This document shows positions 1 to 8,718 of a DNA stretch of 64,000 nt, piece after piece. The stretch covers positions 3,348,001 to 3,412,000 of the forward strand of contig NZ_CP075339.1 of the NCBI RefSeq assembly GCF_024399335.1, read 5' to 3'. The DNA comes from Leucobacter aridicollis. GTDB lineage: Bacteria; Actinomycetota; Actinomycetes; Actinomycetales; Microbacteriaceae. Positions within the stretch are counted from its first letter, which is position 1, and each line of letters starts with the position of its first letter. The notes below the pieces were generated by a model. It searched no databases, was not told the DNA's origin, and worked only from the letters and a program-made list of their open reading frames with translations. Position numbers and translations under genes: made by a program.

Positions 1-681
1 GTTCGGGCCCGCGTTTCGCTTGACTTGCACGCCCCTGCGCACCGCGAGATCCGTGTAGTAAGACCACATGTGCTTCTGCGCCGGCATGCACTCCATCGCA
101 CGACGCTTCCTGTCGAAGGACTCGGTGATGTCGAGCAGGAGGTTTGGCTTGAAGTCGCACTGCTCAGATTGATGCGGCTCAAAGAAAAACACGGGCGGTG
201 CACCGATGATTTCCTCCTCCGAGGGAAACGAACCGTCTGAGTTCTGCACGCCGATGGCCTGCGCGAGTACCCTTGCCTGAAGCGCCATGCGAGCCGCAGT
301 TGGGTGATCTTCGTTATAGGGATCAGCGAGCGGGTGAGTCAGTACGACTGTGGGTTGTGTGCGCCGAAACACGTCCACAAGTCGCGAAATCGCTTCCTGA
401 GATTCGACGAGCGGGTAGTCGCCGAGATCCAGAAACTCGATATCTGCGCCGAGCTCAGCTGCCGCGGCCTCGGCCTCCGCGCGGCGCAAAGCCTTAATTT
501 CTGCCAGGCTCTTACCCTGCAACCACTGGCTCGCGGATTCACCGCGCTCGCCATAGGAGAGGCAAACTACGGTGGCACGTTCGCCCTTCAGCGCAGCTGC
601 GGCGATAGCGCCGCCAGCCCGCCAGACGAAGTCGCCCGCGTGGGCGCTAATGACAAGCAATGACGGTGTGGTCTGTGACAA
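1..681 (-). CDS. GalB-like PIG-L/LmbE superfamily hydrolase or hydratase (3' end cut by window)
   Basis: The visible 227 residues are the N-terminal and central part of a PIG-L/LmbE-fold zinc protein. The metal motif is SAHAGD (H14, D17) instead of the usual AHPDD, and a second metal motif NEDHPT carries H126. The phrases VCLSYGERGES and FLDLGDYPL resemble GalB, the 4-oxalomesaconate hydratase of gallate/protocatechuate meta-cleavage, more than sugar deacetylases; that match is from memory. I chose a TTG start because GAGGAGG lies about 8 bases upstream of it. The gene is divergent from an FCD GntR regulator that probably controls it. The C-terminus lies beyond base 1, so the full length is unknown. 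Confidence 0.8.
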   Translation of the reverse strand, partial: MSQTTPSLLVISAHAGDFVWRAGGAIAAAALKGERATVVCLSYGERGESASQWLQGKSLAEIKALRRAEAEAAAAELGADIEFLDLGDYPLVESQEAISRLVDVFRRTQPTVVLTHPLADPYNEDHPTAARMALQARVLAQAIGVQNSDGSFPSEEEIIGAPPVFFFEPHQSEQCDFKPNLLLDITESFDRKRRAMECMPAQKHMWSYYTDLAVRRGVQVKRNAGPN

Positions 682-783
682 GTGTGGTTCCTCCTCGAAC
701 TCACGTCGGAATACAACAGCAAAGTGCGCTACCGACAGCGGGCTTTGGTCACTACCCAAACACACAACACAAAATTGGTCAAG

Positions 784-799
784 AAATTGTTTACAATTT
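784..799. promoter_or_regulatory. Perfect palindrome, candidate GntR/FCD operator
   Basis: The site reads AAATTGT-TT-ACAATTT, a perfect 7+7 inverted repeat with a 2-base centre. It is in an AT-rich patch between the divergent GalB-like gene (start 681) and the GntR gene (start 892). FCD-type GntR proteins commonly bind short palindromes with a GT-N-AC core, which this has. A role as autoregulatory operator is inferred from position and symmetry. Confidence 0.6.
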
Positions 800-891
800 T
801 GCTTTAAGGGCGCCCATCGATGGCGCACGGGCAGTAAGCTCGAACGTACGCCGCACCTCGACCCGGAGACCCCGCCCAGTAAGGACTGCAC

Positions 892-1542
892 GTGACGACT
901 GAAACTGCACCGAAGCAGACAAGCGCACTCGACGACGCCATCGCTGCCATTCGAGATTCAATCTTGCAGGGTGAGTTCTCCCCGCAGCAGCGCCTCGTCG
1001 AAGTCGATCTGTGCGAACAGCTCGGCGTCTCACGCGCTGTGGTTCGAAATGCTCTCCTAAAGCTGACCACGGAGGGACTTGTCGAACATCTCCCGAACCG
1101 TGGGGTTCGCGTGAGGGCAATCACACTTGAAGAAGCGATCGAAATCGTGGAAACGCGTGCAGCGCTTGAGTCCTTGGGCGCCAGGAAGGCAGCCCAGCGG
1201 GTCTCACCTGAAGCCCGCCAACACCTTACATCTCTGCGCGAGGGCATCGTCGCTGCTGTTGAATCGGGCAACCTCGCCGAGTACTCCGCCCTTCACCAGC
1301 AGCTCGATCAATTCATTCGCGAGCTCTCTGGACACACCACTTCCTCTCAGATTCTTGAGCGCCTGCAGGCTCAGGGCGCCAGGCACCAATTCCGCCTCAG
1401 CTTCCGCCCCGGCCGGGCGGCCACGTCCGCTCCGGAGCACCTCGCAATCATTGACGCCCTCCTGGCAGAGGATCCCGATGCGGCAGCGGCGGCTACCGTA
1501 GCGCACCTAGACGGCGTCATCGCAGCAATGCGAGAAGGGTAG
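892..1542 (+). CDS. GntR-family regulator with FCD ligand domain
   Basis: This 216-residue protein has an N-terminal winged helix-turn-helix of GntR type (about residues 10-75, including CEQLGVSRAVVRNALLKL and the wing LPNRGVRV) followed by an all-helical FCD effector domain (about 85-205). FCD regulators usually bind small organic acids and act as repressors. The GTG start has AAGGA about 6 bases upstream. It is divergent from the GalB-like gene with a palindrome between them, so it probably represses that gene and itself. The ligand cannot be read from the sequence. Confidence 0.88.
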   Translation: MTTETAPKQTSALDDAIAAIRDSILQGEFSPQQRLVEVDLCEQLGVSRAVVRNALLKLTTEGLVEHLPNRGVRVRAITLEEAIEIVETRAALESLGARKAAQRVSPEARQHLTSLREGIVAAVESGNLAEYSALHQQLDQFIRELSGHTTSSQILERLQAQGARHQFRLSFRPGRAATSAPEHLAIIDALLAEDPDAAAAATVAHLDGVIAAMREG

Positions 1543-1568
1543 CCCCAGCCCATAGCCTCCAACTCCGT

Positions 1569-1607
1569 TATTGCACCCCAAACGCATGAGGCAGGTGGGA
1601 TGCAATA
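1569..1607 (+). terminator. Weak hairpin after GntR gene
   Basis: TATTGCA and TGCAATA form the outer stem and a CCC/GGG pair extends it across one mismatch. No clear U-tract follows. It lies between two convergent genes and may end one or both transcripts. Confidence 0.35.
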
Positions 1608-1631
1608 GGCAATTTGGGCCAGGCAGCGGCG

Positions 1632-2336
1632 CTAGGCCGCGAGCGGCACGAGCGCCTCGTGGCGCTGCGCCGTCACCATGATCGGCAGATGGTCAGAGGA
1701 GCCGCGGCCCAGAGTCTGCACGCGGGCGATCTCGAACCCCGTCGAGGTGACGAAGTCGTAGTGACCCCGGAAGAGCAGGTACCGGTTGTACGTGCGCTTA
1801 TCTGAGAAGTTTGTGTCGTAGCCCGATGCACGTACGTGCTCCATGAGGCGGTTATGGAAGACGGGGTAGTTGTAGTCGCCGACCATGATGGAGGGCAGGC
1901 CCGGGCCGATGGCCGCGAGCTCATCTATCGCTGCACTAATCTGCACGCGACGCAGCGAATTGCGCGCGGTGAGGGGTGCCGCGTGGAACGAGGCTGCCAT
2001 GAAATCGGAGCCTGTCTCGCGGTCGTGGATGCGGGCGCCGAGCAGTCGCTCGTGCGCGGGCGACAGCACACGGTCGTGCAGCGACTTCTTGAGCTGGAAT
2101 GCCTGAGCAGACCGCACGTCGAAGCGTTCTGCGTCGACGTACATTGCGAGCCCGAGCCGGTTCTTCTCAGTCGCGCGCACCAGGGAGAGCGATCCGATAC
2201 GCGAGGGGAGGTTCACGGTGTCGGCCTCTTGGAGGCAGAGGAGTTCTGCTCCGTGATTGTCGACGAGGGTAGCGAGTTCACCGATGGCGCGGTTCTTGCG
2301 CAGGTTGTAACTAATCGTCTTCACTCGGCCAAGCAT
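1632..2336 (-). CDS. Endonuclease/exonuclease/phosphatase (EEP) family protein
   Basis: This 234-residue protein carries the EEP superfamily motifs in order: SYNLR with N11, LQEAD with E38, a catalytic-type H118 in SFHAAP, GDYNYP with D154 and N156, and SDHLP with D215 and H216. All metal and catalytic positions are present, so it should be an active Mg-dependent phosphodiesterase or phosphatase. No signal peptide or membrane segment is visible, so it is likely cytoplasmic. The substrate (nucleic acid, nucleotide, lipid or sugar phosphate) cannot be told. It is convergent with the GntR gene and only 12 bases downstream of the LysR gene on the same strand. Confidence 0.8.
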   Translation of the reverse strand: MLGRVKTISYNLRKNRAIGELATLVDNHGAELLCLQEADTVNLPSRIGSLSLVRATEKNRLGLAMYVDAERFDVRSAQAFQLKKSLHDRVLSPAHERLLGARIHDRETGSDFMAASFHAAPLTARNSLRRVQISAAIDELAAIGPGLPSIMVGDYNYPVFHNRLMEHVRASGYDTNFSDKRTYNRYLLFRGHYDFVTSTGFEIARVQTLGRGSSDHLPIMVTAQRHEALVPLAA

Positions 2337-2348
2337 ACGTCGCGAATC

Positions 2349-3284
2349 CTATGGTTCAACCGTGTATGTGTTTTCTGCGGATTTTGCCAGCGAAGCGGCC
2401 TCAATTGCGAGAGTTTCTCGTACCGCGAGCACAGCTGGCGACTCGGCGTTCGAGATGCGCGCCGCTGTGAAGATGGATCGATGGGGGTCTCCGGGCAGGT
2501 CGACCATCCGCAACCTGGTCTCGGCGCGCACGAGGCCAGGCAGCAGTGCGACCGCGTTACCCGATTCAATGAGCCGCACGTGGGCTTGGAGATCGGCGGT
2601 TTCGTAGCGCACATCGGGCTCAAATCCGGCCGTCCGGCAGGCCTGCTCAGCCCAGTGCCTTGACGCGGCACCCCGCGGCTCCATGACCCACGGTAAGGAC
2701 GCCGCGTCTTCGAGCCGCTCGACGGTGTCGAACTCGGCGTCGCCGGCGCCGAGACGCGGGAGCGCGAGCTGGATCGCGTCGAATGTGAGCGGCGCGTGAT
2801 CGAGCCCCGCGAACTGGGCTGGCGCGTGGCCCGGATATTGTTCGGCGACGACGAGGTCGAAGCCGCGCACGCTCGTCTCGTGGAGGGCGGTCTCGGGCTC
2901 GTGCTGCACCATCTCGACGCGCAGGCTCGGATAGTCGGTACGCAGCCGCCTGAGGGCTTGCGGCATGATCGCAAGCACGGCGGTCTGGAACACCGCGACG
3001 CGGACCGACCCGGCGACCTCCCCACGCACTCGGTGGGCGGCGGTCTCGGCTCGCTCAAGGCCTGCGAGCAGCTCGGCGGTCTCGGCGACGAGGGCCTCGG
3101 CCGCAGCGGTGAGCTCGAGCGTTCTGCCGACCCGGCGAAGGAGCGGCGTTCCGACCTCTTTTTCGAGCAGCGCGAGCTGCTGCGAGACGGCCGACGGGCT
3201 GTAGTTCAGCGCCTCTGCGACCTGCACAACGGTGCCGCGGGCGGAGAGTTCCCAGAGCAAACGCAGACGTTTCATCTCGAGCAT
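2349..3284 (-). CDS. LysR-family transcriptional regulator
   Basis: This 311-residue protein has an N-terminal helix-turn-helix (VQVAEALNYSPSAVSQQLA, about residues 20-40) and a periplasmic-binding-protein-like effector domain (about 90-300), the standard LysR layout and length. The ATG start has GGGGAG about 7 bases upstream. It is divergent from putA across about 150 bases that contain AT-rich sequence, including a TATTAT box at 3319-3324. The arrangement suggests it controls putA in response to proline or a related amino acid. That assignment is positional only. Confidence 0.85.
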   Translation of the reverse strand: MLEMKRLRLLWELSARGTVVQVAEALNYSPSAVSQQLALLEKEVGTPLLRRVGRTLELTAAAEALVAETAELLAGLERAETAAHRVRGEVAGSVRVAVFQTAVLAIMPQALRRLRTDYPSLRVEMVQHEPETALHETSVRGFDLVVAEQYPGHAPAQFAGLDHAPLTFDAIQLALPRLGAGDAEFDTVERLEDAASLPWVMEPRGAASRHWAEQACRTAGFEPDVRYETADLQAHVRLIESGNAVALLPGLVRAETRLRMVDLPGDPHRSIFTAARISNAESPAVLAVRETLAIEAASLAKSAENTYTVEP

Positions 3285-3437
3285 TGAACGCTCCCCTCAA
3301 TCATTAAGTCCCACTTCATATTATTGCTCAGAAAGGATCGCTTTACTTCAAGCTTCGGAGGATTCACACTTAGCTCATCGGGAATGGGCCCGGCGCATCC
3401 GCGCGCCCGGCCGCACCCACGTATGAAAGGACCGCCG

Positions 3438-6400
3438 TTGTCTCAGGCAACCCCACGCCCCCAGGATCTCGCGAACGAGGCAGTCGCTCTCGCACAAAAG
3501 TGGATCACTGAAGCAGCCACTATTCCGGCTGACGCGTCAGCCGCCCGCCTCGCAGGTGTGCTCAAGGATCCCAACGGCCTCGACTTCACCGTCGGGTTTG
3601 TCGACGGTGTGGTGCGCCCGGAAGACCTTGACGTAGCGGCGAAGAAGCTCAAGGAGCTCGTTCCGCTGACCCCAGGCTTCCTCCCCGGCATCATGAAGGG
3701 CGCAATCGGCCTCGGTGGCGCGTTCGCGAAGCCGATGCCCGGCGTCGTCGTGCCGATCGCCCGCAAGGTGCTGCGCCAGATGGTCAGCCACCTCATTATT
3801 GACGCGAGCGACTCGAAGCTCGGCCCCGCGATCGCGAAGATCAAGCGTGACGGTGTTCGCCTGAACGTGAACCTCCTCGGCGAGGCTATCCTCGGCCAGG
3901 GCGAGGCGGAGCGTCGCCTCGCTGGCACCCACAAGCTGCTCGCACGCCCCGACGTCGACTACGTCTCGATCAAGGTGTCGTCGACTGTGGCTCCGCATAA
4001 CCACTGGGCGTTTGACGAGGCGATCGAGCACATCGAGAGCCAGCTCGTGCCGCTCTTCGAGCGCGCGGCAGCAGCATCGCCGAAGAAGTTCATCAACCTC
4101 GACATGGAAGAGTACAAGGATCTCGACCTCACCCTCGAGGTCTTCACCCGCATCCTCGACCGCCCCGAGTTCCTCGACCTCGAGGCAGGCATCGTGCTGC
4201 AGGCGTACCTGCCCGACGCCCTCGGCGCGATGATTCGCCTGCAGGAGTGGTCGGCGAAGCGCGTCGCCCGCGGCGGTGCCGCGATCAAGGTGCGTCTCGT
4301 AAAGGGCGCGAACCTTCCGATGGAGCTCGTCGACGCCGCCGTCCACGGCTGGCCGGCAGCGACCTGGGGCACCAAGCAGGATTCAGACACCAGCTACAAG
4401 GCTGTGCTCGACTACGCGCTGACCCCCGAGCACGTGAAGAACGTGCGCGTCGGCGTCGCGGGCCACAACCTCTTCGACCTCGCCCTCGCGTGGCTACTCG
4501 CCAAGGGCCGCGGCGCAACCGACGGCCTCGAGGTTGAGATGCTGCTTGGCATGGCGACCGGCCAGGCCGAGGCCGTGCGCCGCGAGGTTGGCTCGCTGCT
4601 GCTCTACGTTCCCGTCGTGCACCCCGCAGAGTTCGACGTCGCGATCGCCTACTTGATCCGCCGCCTCGAAGAGGGCGCGAGCCAGGACAACTTCATGTCG
4701 GCCGTGTTCGAGCTGAACGACAACGCGCAGCTCTTCGAGCGCGAGAAGACGCGCTTCCTCGCGTCGCTCGGTGAGCTCGAGCACATCACCGCAGACGGCG
4801 ACCCCGCAAACTACGCTGTACCCCCGTCGAACCGCGTGCAGGATCGCCGCGCCTACGACCAGGCCGGTGCTGAAGCGCGCGTCGAGGCGCTCGTCGAGAA
4901 GGGTCGCAAGGGCGAGTTCGACAACACCCCCGACAGCGATCCGGATCTCCCCGGAAACCACGTCTGGGGCCGTGAGATCGCCGACCGCATGGTCGCGTCG
5001 AAGCTCGGCGACAACCTGGTTTCGGAGGCGCTCGTCGAGTCCGCTGAGGACCTCGATGAGATCATCGCACGCGGCGTCGCTGCAGCCGATGGCTGGCAGG
5101 CGCTCGGCGCAGACGAGCGAGCACGCATCCTGTACCGTGCAGGCGAGAAGCTCGAAGCGCGCCGTGCACAGCTGCTCGAGGTCATGGGCTCCGAGTGCGG
5201 CAAGACCCTCGACCAGGGCGACCCCGAGGTCTCGGAGGCGATCGACTTCGCGAACTACTACGCGATGCTCGGCCAGGTCATCGGCCAGGTCGACGGCGCA
5301 AAGTACAAGTCGCAGAAGCTCACCGCCGTGATCCCGCCGTGGAACTTCCCCGTCGCGATCCCCGCAGGCGGCGCGCTGTCGGCGCTCGCGGCAGGCTCGT
5401 CGGTCATCATCAAGCCCGCATCGAACTCGGCGCGCTCCGGCGCGGTCATGATCGAGGCGCTGTGGGAAGCGGGAGTCCCCCGCGACGTGCTGCAGTTTGT
5501 GCAGTTCGCTGACCGTGCTCTCGGTTCGAAGCTCGTCGCTGACCCCCGCGTTGACCGCCTGATCCTCACCGGCGCGTACGAGACAGCGGTGAACTTCCGT
5601 GAGCTCCGTGCCGACCTGCCGATCCTCGCTGAGACGAGCGGCAAGAACGCGATCATCGTCACCCCGAACGCCGATTTGGATCTCGCTGCGAAGGACGTCG
5701 TGCAGTCGGCGTTCGGCCACGCGGGGCAGAAGTGCTCGGCGGCATCGCTCGTGATCCTCGTCGGTTCGGTCGCGACCTCGAAGCGCTTCCGTGGCCAGCT
5801 CATCGACGCAGCTCGCTCGCTGAAGGTCGGAACCCCGGAGAACCTCGAGACGCAGATGGGCACGATCATCACCGCCCCCGACGGCAAGCTCAAGCGCGGC
5901 CTCACGACCCTCAGCGCCGGCGAGAAGTGGCTCATCGAGCCGAAGCCACTCGAGAGCGACAGCCCCCTCGCCCTCGACAAGAAGGGCGGCAACAAGCTCT
6001 GGAGCCCGGGCGTCCGCGAAGGCGTGAAGCGCGGCTCCGAGTACCACCTCACCGAGTACTTCGGCCCGATCCTCGGCATCATGACCGCTGCGACGCTCGA
6101 CGAGGCGATCGACATCGTCAACGAGATCGACTACGGCCTCACGAGCGGCCTGCACTCGCTCGACCGTGACGAGATGGCGCTCTGGCTCGACCGCATTGAG
6201 GCCGGAAACCTCTACGTCAACCGCGGCATCACCGGCGCGATCGTTCGCCGCCAGTCGTTCGGCGGCTGGAAGAAGTCCGCGATCGGTGCTGGTACCAAGG
6301 CTGGCGGCCCGAGCTACCTGTACGGCCTCGGCGAGTGGGAGGACGCACCGGTATCGGCAGCGCTGACCGCGCCGCGCCCGGCGGCTGCCCCAATCCTCAC

Positions 6401-6995
6401 CGCCGCCCAGCAGGCAGGCGTCGCTGGGGCGGAGCTTGAGTGGCTCCGCGCCGCGCTCGGCACCGACGCTGCTGCGTGGGAGTCTGAGTTCGGGATCGCC
6501 CGCGACGCCTCGGGCGTCGGCGTTGAGCGCAACCTGCTCCGCTACCGTGCAGTGCCGGTGACTGTGCGCGCGGCAGCAGATGCGCCAATCCACAAGGTGA
6601 TCCGCACTGTCGCCGCGGGCGTCGCCGCGGGCTCACGACCCACGCTCAGCACCCCGACCGCGCTGCCCGAGCCGATCGCGAAGGCGTTCAAGGCGGCAGG
6701 AGTCGAGGTCGTATTCGAGGACGACGCCGCCTGGGCCGCACGCCTCGGCCGCGTCGCGTCGCAGGATGGCCCGAACGCGAGCGCTCGCATCCGCCTCATC
6801 GCGGGCGCAAGCCGCGCCGAAGGCCTCGCCGCGATCACTGCTGCGACGGGCGGCAAGCCCGACATCGCAGTGTATGGTGGCGACGTCGTGTCGGCGGGCC
6901 GCGTTGAGATGCTGCCGTTCATGCACGAGCAGGCTGTCTCAATCACCGCGCACCGGTTCGGCACGCCGAACAAACTCTCCGAGGGCCTGATCTAA
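3438..6995 (+). CDS. putA: Bifunctional proline dehydrogenase / glutamate-gamma-semialdehyde dehydrogenase
   Basis: This 1185-residue protein oxidises L-proline to glutamate in two steps. The N-terminal part (about residues 1-480) is the FAD-dependent proline dehydrogenase barrel, with LQAYLPDALGAM and RLVKGANLPMELVDA. The middle (about 500-980) is an aldehyde dehydrogenase with the NAD-site stretch VIPPWNFPVAIP, general-base E732 in ETSGKN and nucleophile C766 in GQKCSAA. A C-terminal extension of about 200 residues ends in a motif like the conserved PutA C-terminal motif (LPFMHEQAVSITAHRF). No ribbon-helix-helix DNA-binding domain is seen, so it is not a self-regulating PutA. I prefer the TTG start because GAAAGGA lies 6 bases upstream; ATG at 3423 and 3324 are in frame but poorer. 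Confidence 0.95.
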   Translation: MSQATPRPQDLANEAVALAQKWITEAATIPADASAARLAGVLKDPNGLDFTVGFVDGVVRPEDLDVAAKKLKELVPLTPGFLPGIMKGAIGLGGAFAKPMPGVVVPIARKVLRQMVSHLIIDASDSKLGPAIAKIKRDGVRLNVNLLGEAILGQGEAERRLAGTHKLLARPDVDYVSIKVSSTVAPHNHWAFDEAIEHIESQLVPLFERAAAASPKKFINLDMEEYKDLDLTLEVFTRILDRPEFLDLEAGIVLQAYLPDALGAMIRLQEWSAKRVARGGAAIKVRLVKGANLPMELVDAAVHGWPAATWGTKQDSDTSYKAVLDYALTPEHVKNVRVGVAGHNLFDLALAWLLAKGRGATDGLEVEMLLGMATGQAEAVRREVGSLLLYVPVVHPAEFDVAIAYLIRRLEEGASQDNFMSAVFELNDNAQLFEREKTRFLASLGELEHITADGDPANYAVPPSNRVQDRRAYDQAGAEARVEALVEKGRKGEFDNTPDSDPDLPGNHVWGREIADRMVASKLGDNLVSEALVESAEDLDEIIARGVAAADGWQALGADERARILYRAGEKLEARRAQLLEVMGSECGKTLDQGDPEVSEAIDFANYYAMLGQVIGQVDGAKYKSQKLTAVIPPWNFPVAIPAGGALSALAAGSSVIIKPASNSARSGAVMIEALWEAGVPRDVLQFVQFADRALGSKLVADPRVDRLILTGAYETAVNFRELRADLPILAETSGKNAIIVTPNADLDLAAKDVVQSAFGHAGQKCSAASLVILVGSVATSKRFRGQLIDAARSLKVGTPENLETQMGTIITAPDGKLKRGLTTLSAGEKWLIEPKPLESDSPLALDKKGGNKLWSPGVREGVKRGSEYHLTEYFGPILGIMTAATLDEAIDIVNEIDYGLTSGLHSLDRDEMALWLDRIEAGNLYVNRGITGAIVRRQSFGGWKKSAIGAGTKAGGPSYLYGLGEWEDAPVSAALTAPRPAAAPILTAAQQAGVAGAELEWLRAALGTDAAAWESEFGIARDASGVGVERNLLRYRAVPVTVRAAADAPIHKVIRTVAAGVAAGSRPTLSTPTALPEPIAKAFKAAGVEVVFEDDAAWAARLGRVASQDGPNASARIRLIAGASRAEGLAAITAATGGKPDIAVYGGDVVSAGRVEMLPFMHEQAVSITAHRFGTPNKLSEGLI

Positions 6996-7006
6996 GGTTT
7001 TCGGCC

Positions 7007-7046
7007 GCAGAGGGGTCGGGACCCGCAAGGATCCCGACCCCTCTGC
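7007..7046 (+). terminator. Strong hairpin after putA
   Basis: A 15-bp perfect stem (GCAGAGGGGTCGGGA with its complement) and a 10-base loop start 12 bases after the putA stop. No U-tract follows, as is common in actinobacteria. It separates putA from putP, so putP probably has its own promoter or is expressed by readthrough. Confidence 0.7.
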
Positions 7047-7152
7047 GTATCCTGGGCTGGATTGGAATCGCTCACCAGCCCAGGGCCCCTTCCAACAAAG
7101 AACCCACACCCAGCAGCTCCGCCCCAACGCAACCAACGGAAAGGCGACACCG

Positions 7153-8658
7153 ATGTCTGACCAGTTCTTCCTCTACCTCGCGCTCGGAATCTACTTCGCA
7201 GCCATGCTCTTCATCGGCTGGCTCGCGTTCAGGCGAACCAGCGACCACGAGGGCTACATGCTTGCTGGCCGCGGGCTTCCGCCGTGGGTCGCCGCCCTCT
7301 CCGCCGGCGCCTCAGACATGTCTGGCTGGCTCATCATGGGTCTCCCGGGCGCGATCTTCGCGACCGGTCTCATCGAGGGCTGGATCGCCGTGGGCCTCCT
7401 CATCGGCTCCTACCTCAACTGGCGGCTCGTCGCACCACGCCTACGCGCCTACTCCGAGGTCTCGCGCAACTCGATCACCGTGCCGAGCTTCTTCGAGAAC
7501 CGCACGCGCGACCGCTCGCACCTGTTGCGCAGCATCTCGAGCGTCATCATCCTCGTCTTCTTCACCCTCTACGCCTCGTCTGGCATGGTCGCCGGCGGCA
7601 AGTTCTTCGAGAGCGCGTTCGGCGGCGACTACTTCGTCGGCATGCTCCTCGTCACCGCTGTGACGCTCGGCTACACCCTCTTCGGCGGCTTCCTCGGTGC
7701 CTCGCTCACCGACGTCGTGCAGGGCCTGATGATGGTCGTCGCGCTCGTCGTGGTGCCAGTCATCGCGATCATCACGATCGGCGGTTGGGGCGAGACAGTC
7801 AGCATCGTCGAGACGGTCGGCGCGGCGAACCTGTCGCTCTTCGGCGGCGGCAGCATGACGACGAGCGCCGTGGTGCTCGTTGTCGCCTCGGGCCTCGCCT
7901 GGGGGCTCGGCTACTTCGGGCAGCCGCACATCATCGTGCGGTTCATGGCGCTGCGAACCCCAGGCGAGGCGAAGTCAGCTCGTCGCATCGCGACGTCATG
8001 GCAGTTCCTCTCGCTCGCCGGCGCTGTTGCGGCAGGCCTCGTCGGCATCGCCTACTTCGACAAATTCGGGGGCGCACCCAGCGATCCTGAGACCATCGTG
8101 CTGCTGCTTGCGCAGGTGCTCCTGCACCCCCTCGTCTCAGGGCTCGTACTCGCTGCGGTTCTCGCCGCGATCATGAGCACGCTTTCGAGCCAGCTCATCG
8201 TCTGCTCGTCTGCCCTCGTCGAGGATCTCTACAAGATCATGCGCAAGACGCCCCCGAGCGAAAAGACGCTCGTCATCCTCGGTCGCCTCGGCGTCCTCGC
8301 CGTCGCCGTCGTCGCCGCGCTCCTGGCGATCAGCCCGAACGACTCGATTCTTGGCCTCGTCAGCTTCGCGTGGGCCGGCTTCGGCGCAGCCTTCGGCCCC
8401 GTCGTGCTGCTCAGCCTGTACTGGCGGAAGCTCACGAACTGGGGCGCTATATCAGGCATGCTTGTTGGCGCCGTCTCTGTCTTCGTCTGGAAGGCCTTCG
8501 ACACCGGGCTCTACGAGCTGCTGCCCGCGTTCATCCTCGCCCTCGCGACAGCCATGATCGTGAGCCTTTTCACGTTTAAGCACGACGCAGAGATCGACAC
8601 CGAATTTACGACGACCATGAGTCTCGTAATCCCTGGCGCCACAAGCGCCGAAAAGTAA
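7153..8658 (+). CDS. putP: Sodium/proline symporter, SSS family
   Basis: This 501-residue membrane protein imports L-proline with sodium. About 13 hydrophobic segments span the length. The diagnostic SSS stretch SAGASDMSGWLIMGLPGAIF (about residues 52-71) includes the sodium- and proline-binding segment of PutP, and FGGFLGASLTDVVQG is the second conserved patch. GGAAAGG precedes the ATG by about 8 bases. It is directly downstream of putA, giving uptake plus oxidation of proline, and is followed by a racemase-superfamily gene that could bring D-proline or hydroxyproline into the same route. Confidence 0.93.
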   Translation: MSDQFFLYLALGIYFAAMLFIGWLAFRRTSDHEGYMLAGRGLPPWVAALSAGASDMSGWLIMGLPGAIFATGLIEGWIAVGLLIGSYLNWRLVAPRLRAYSEVSRNSITVPSFFENRTRDRSHLLRSISSVIILVFFTLYASSGMVAGGKFFESAFGGDYFVGMLLVTAVTLGYTLFGGFLGASLTDVVQGLMMVVALVVVPVIAIITIGGWGETVSIVETVGAANLSLFGGGSMTTSAVVLVVASGLAWGLGYFGQPHIIVRFMALRTPGEAKSARRIATSWQFLSLAGAVAAGLVGIAYFDKFGGAPSDPETIVLLLAQVLLHPLVSGLVLAAVLAAIMSTLSSQLIVCSSALVEDLYKIMRKTPPSEKTLVILGRLGVLAVAVVAALLAISPNDSILGLVSFAWAGFGAAFGPVVLLSLYWRKLTNWGAISGMLVGAVSVFVWKAFDTGLYELLPAFILALATAMIVSLFTFKHDAEIDTEFTTTMSLVIPGATSAEK

Positions 8659-8683
8659 CCCCGGTTAAGCGGGGCTTCCCCGC
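8659..8683 (+). terminator. Short GC hairpins between putP and racemase gene
   Basis: CCCCG-N6-CGGGG and GCGGGG-CTT-CCCCGC are mutually exclusive small stems just after the putP stop. They may slow transcription or stabilise the putP 3' end rather than fully terminate. Confidence 0.35.
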
Positions 8684-8718
8684 CTAGCCCACCACTACGT
8701 TCCGAAAGACAAGCCGCA

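Noticed and set aside
4494..6593. A 699-residue open frame on the minus strand across putA
   Set aside because: It is a shadow of the GC-rich putA codon pattern; it has no family motifs and its composition is Arg/Ala/Val-rich as expected for an antisense frame.
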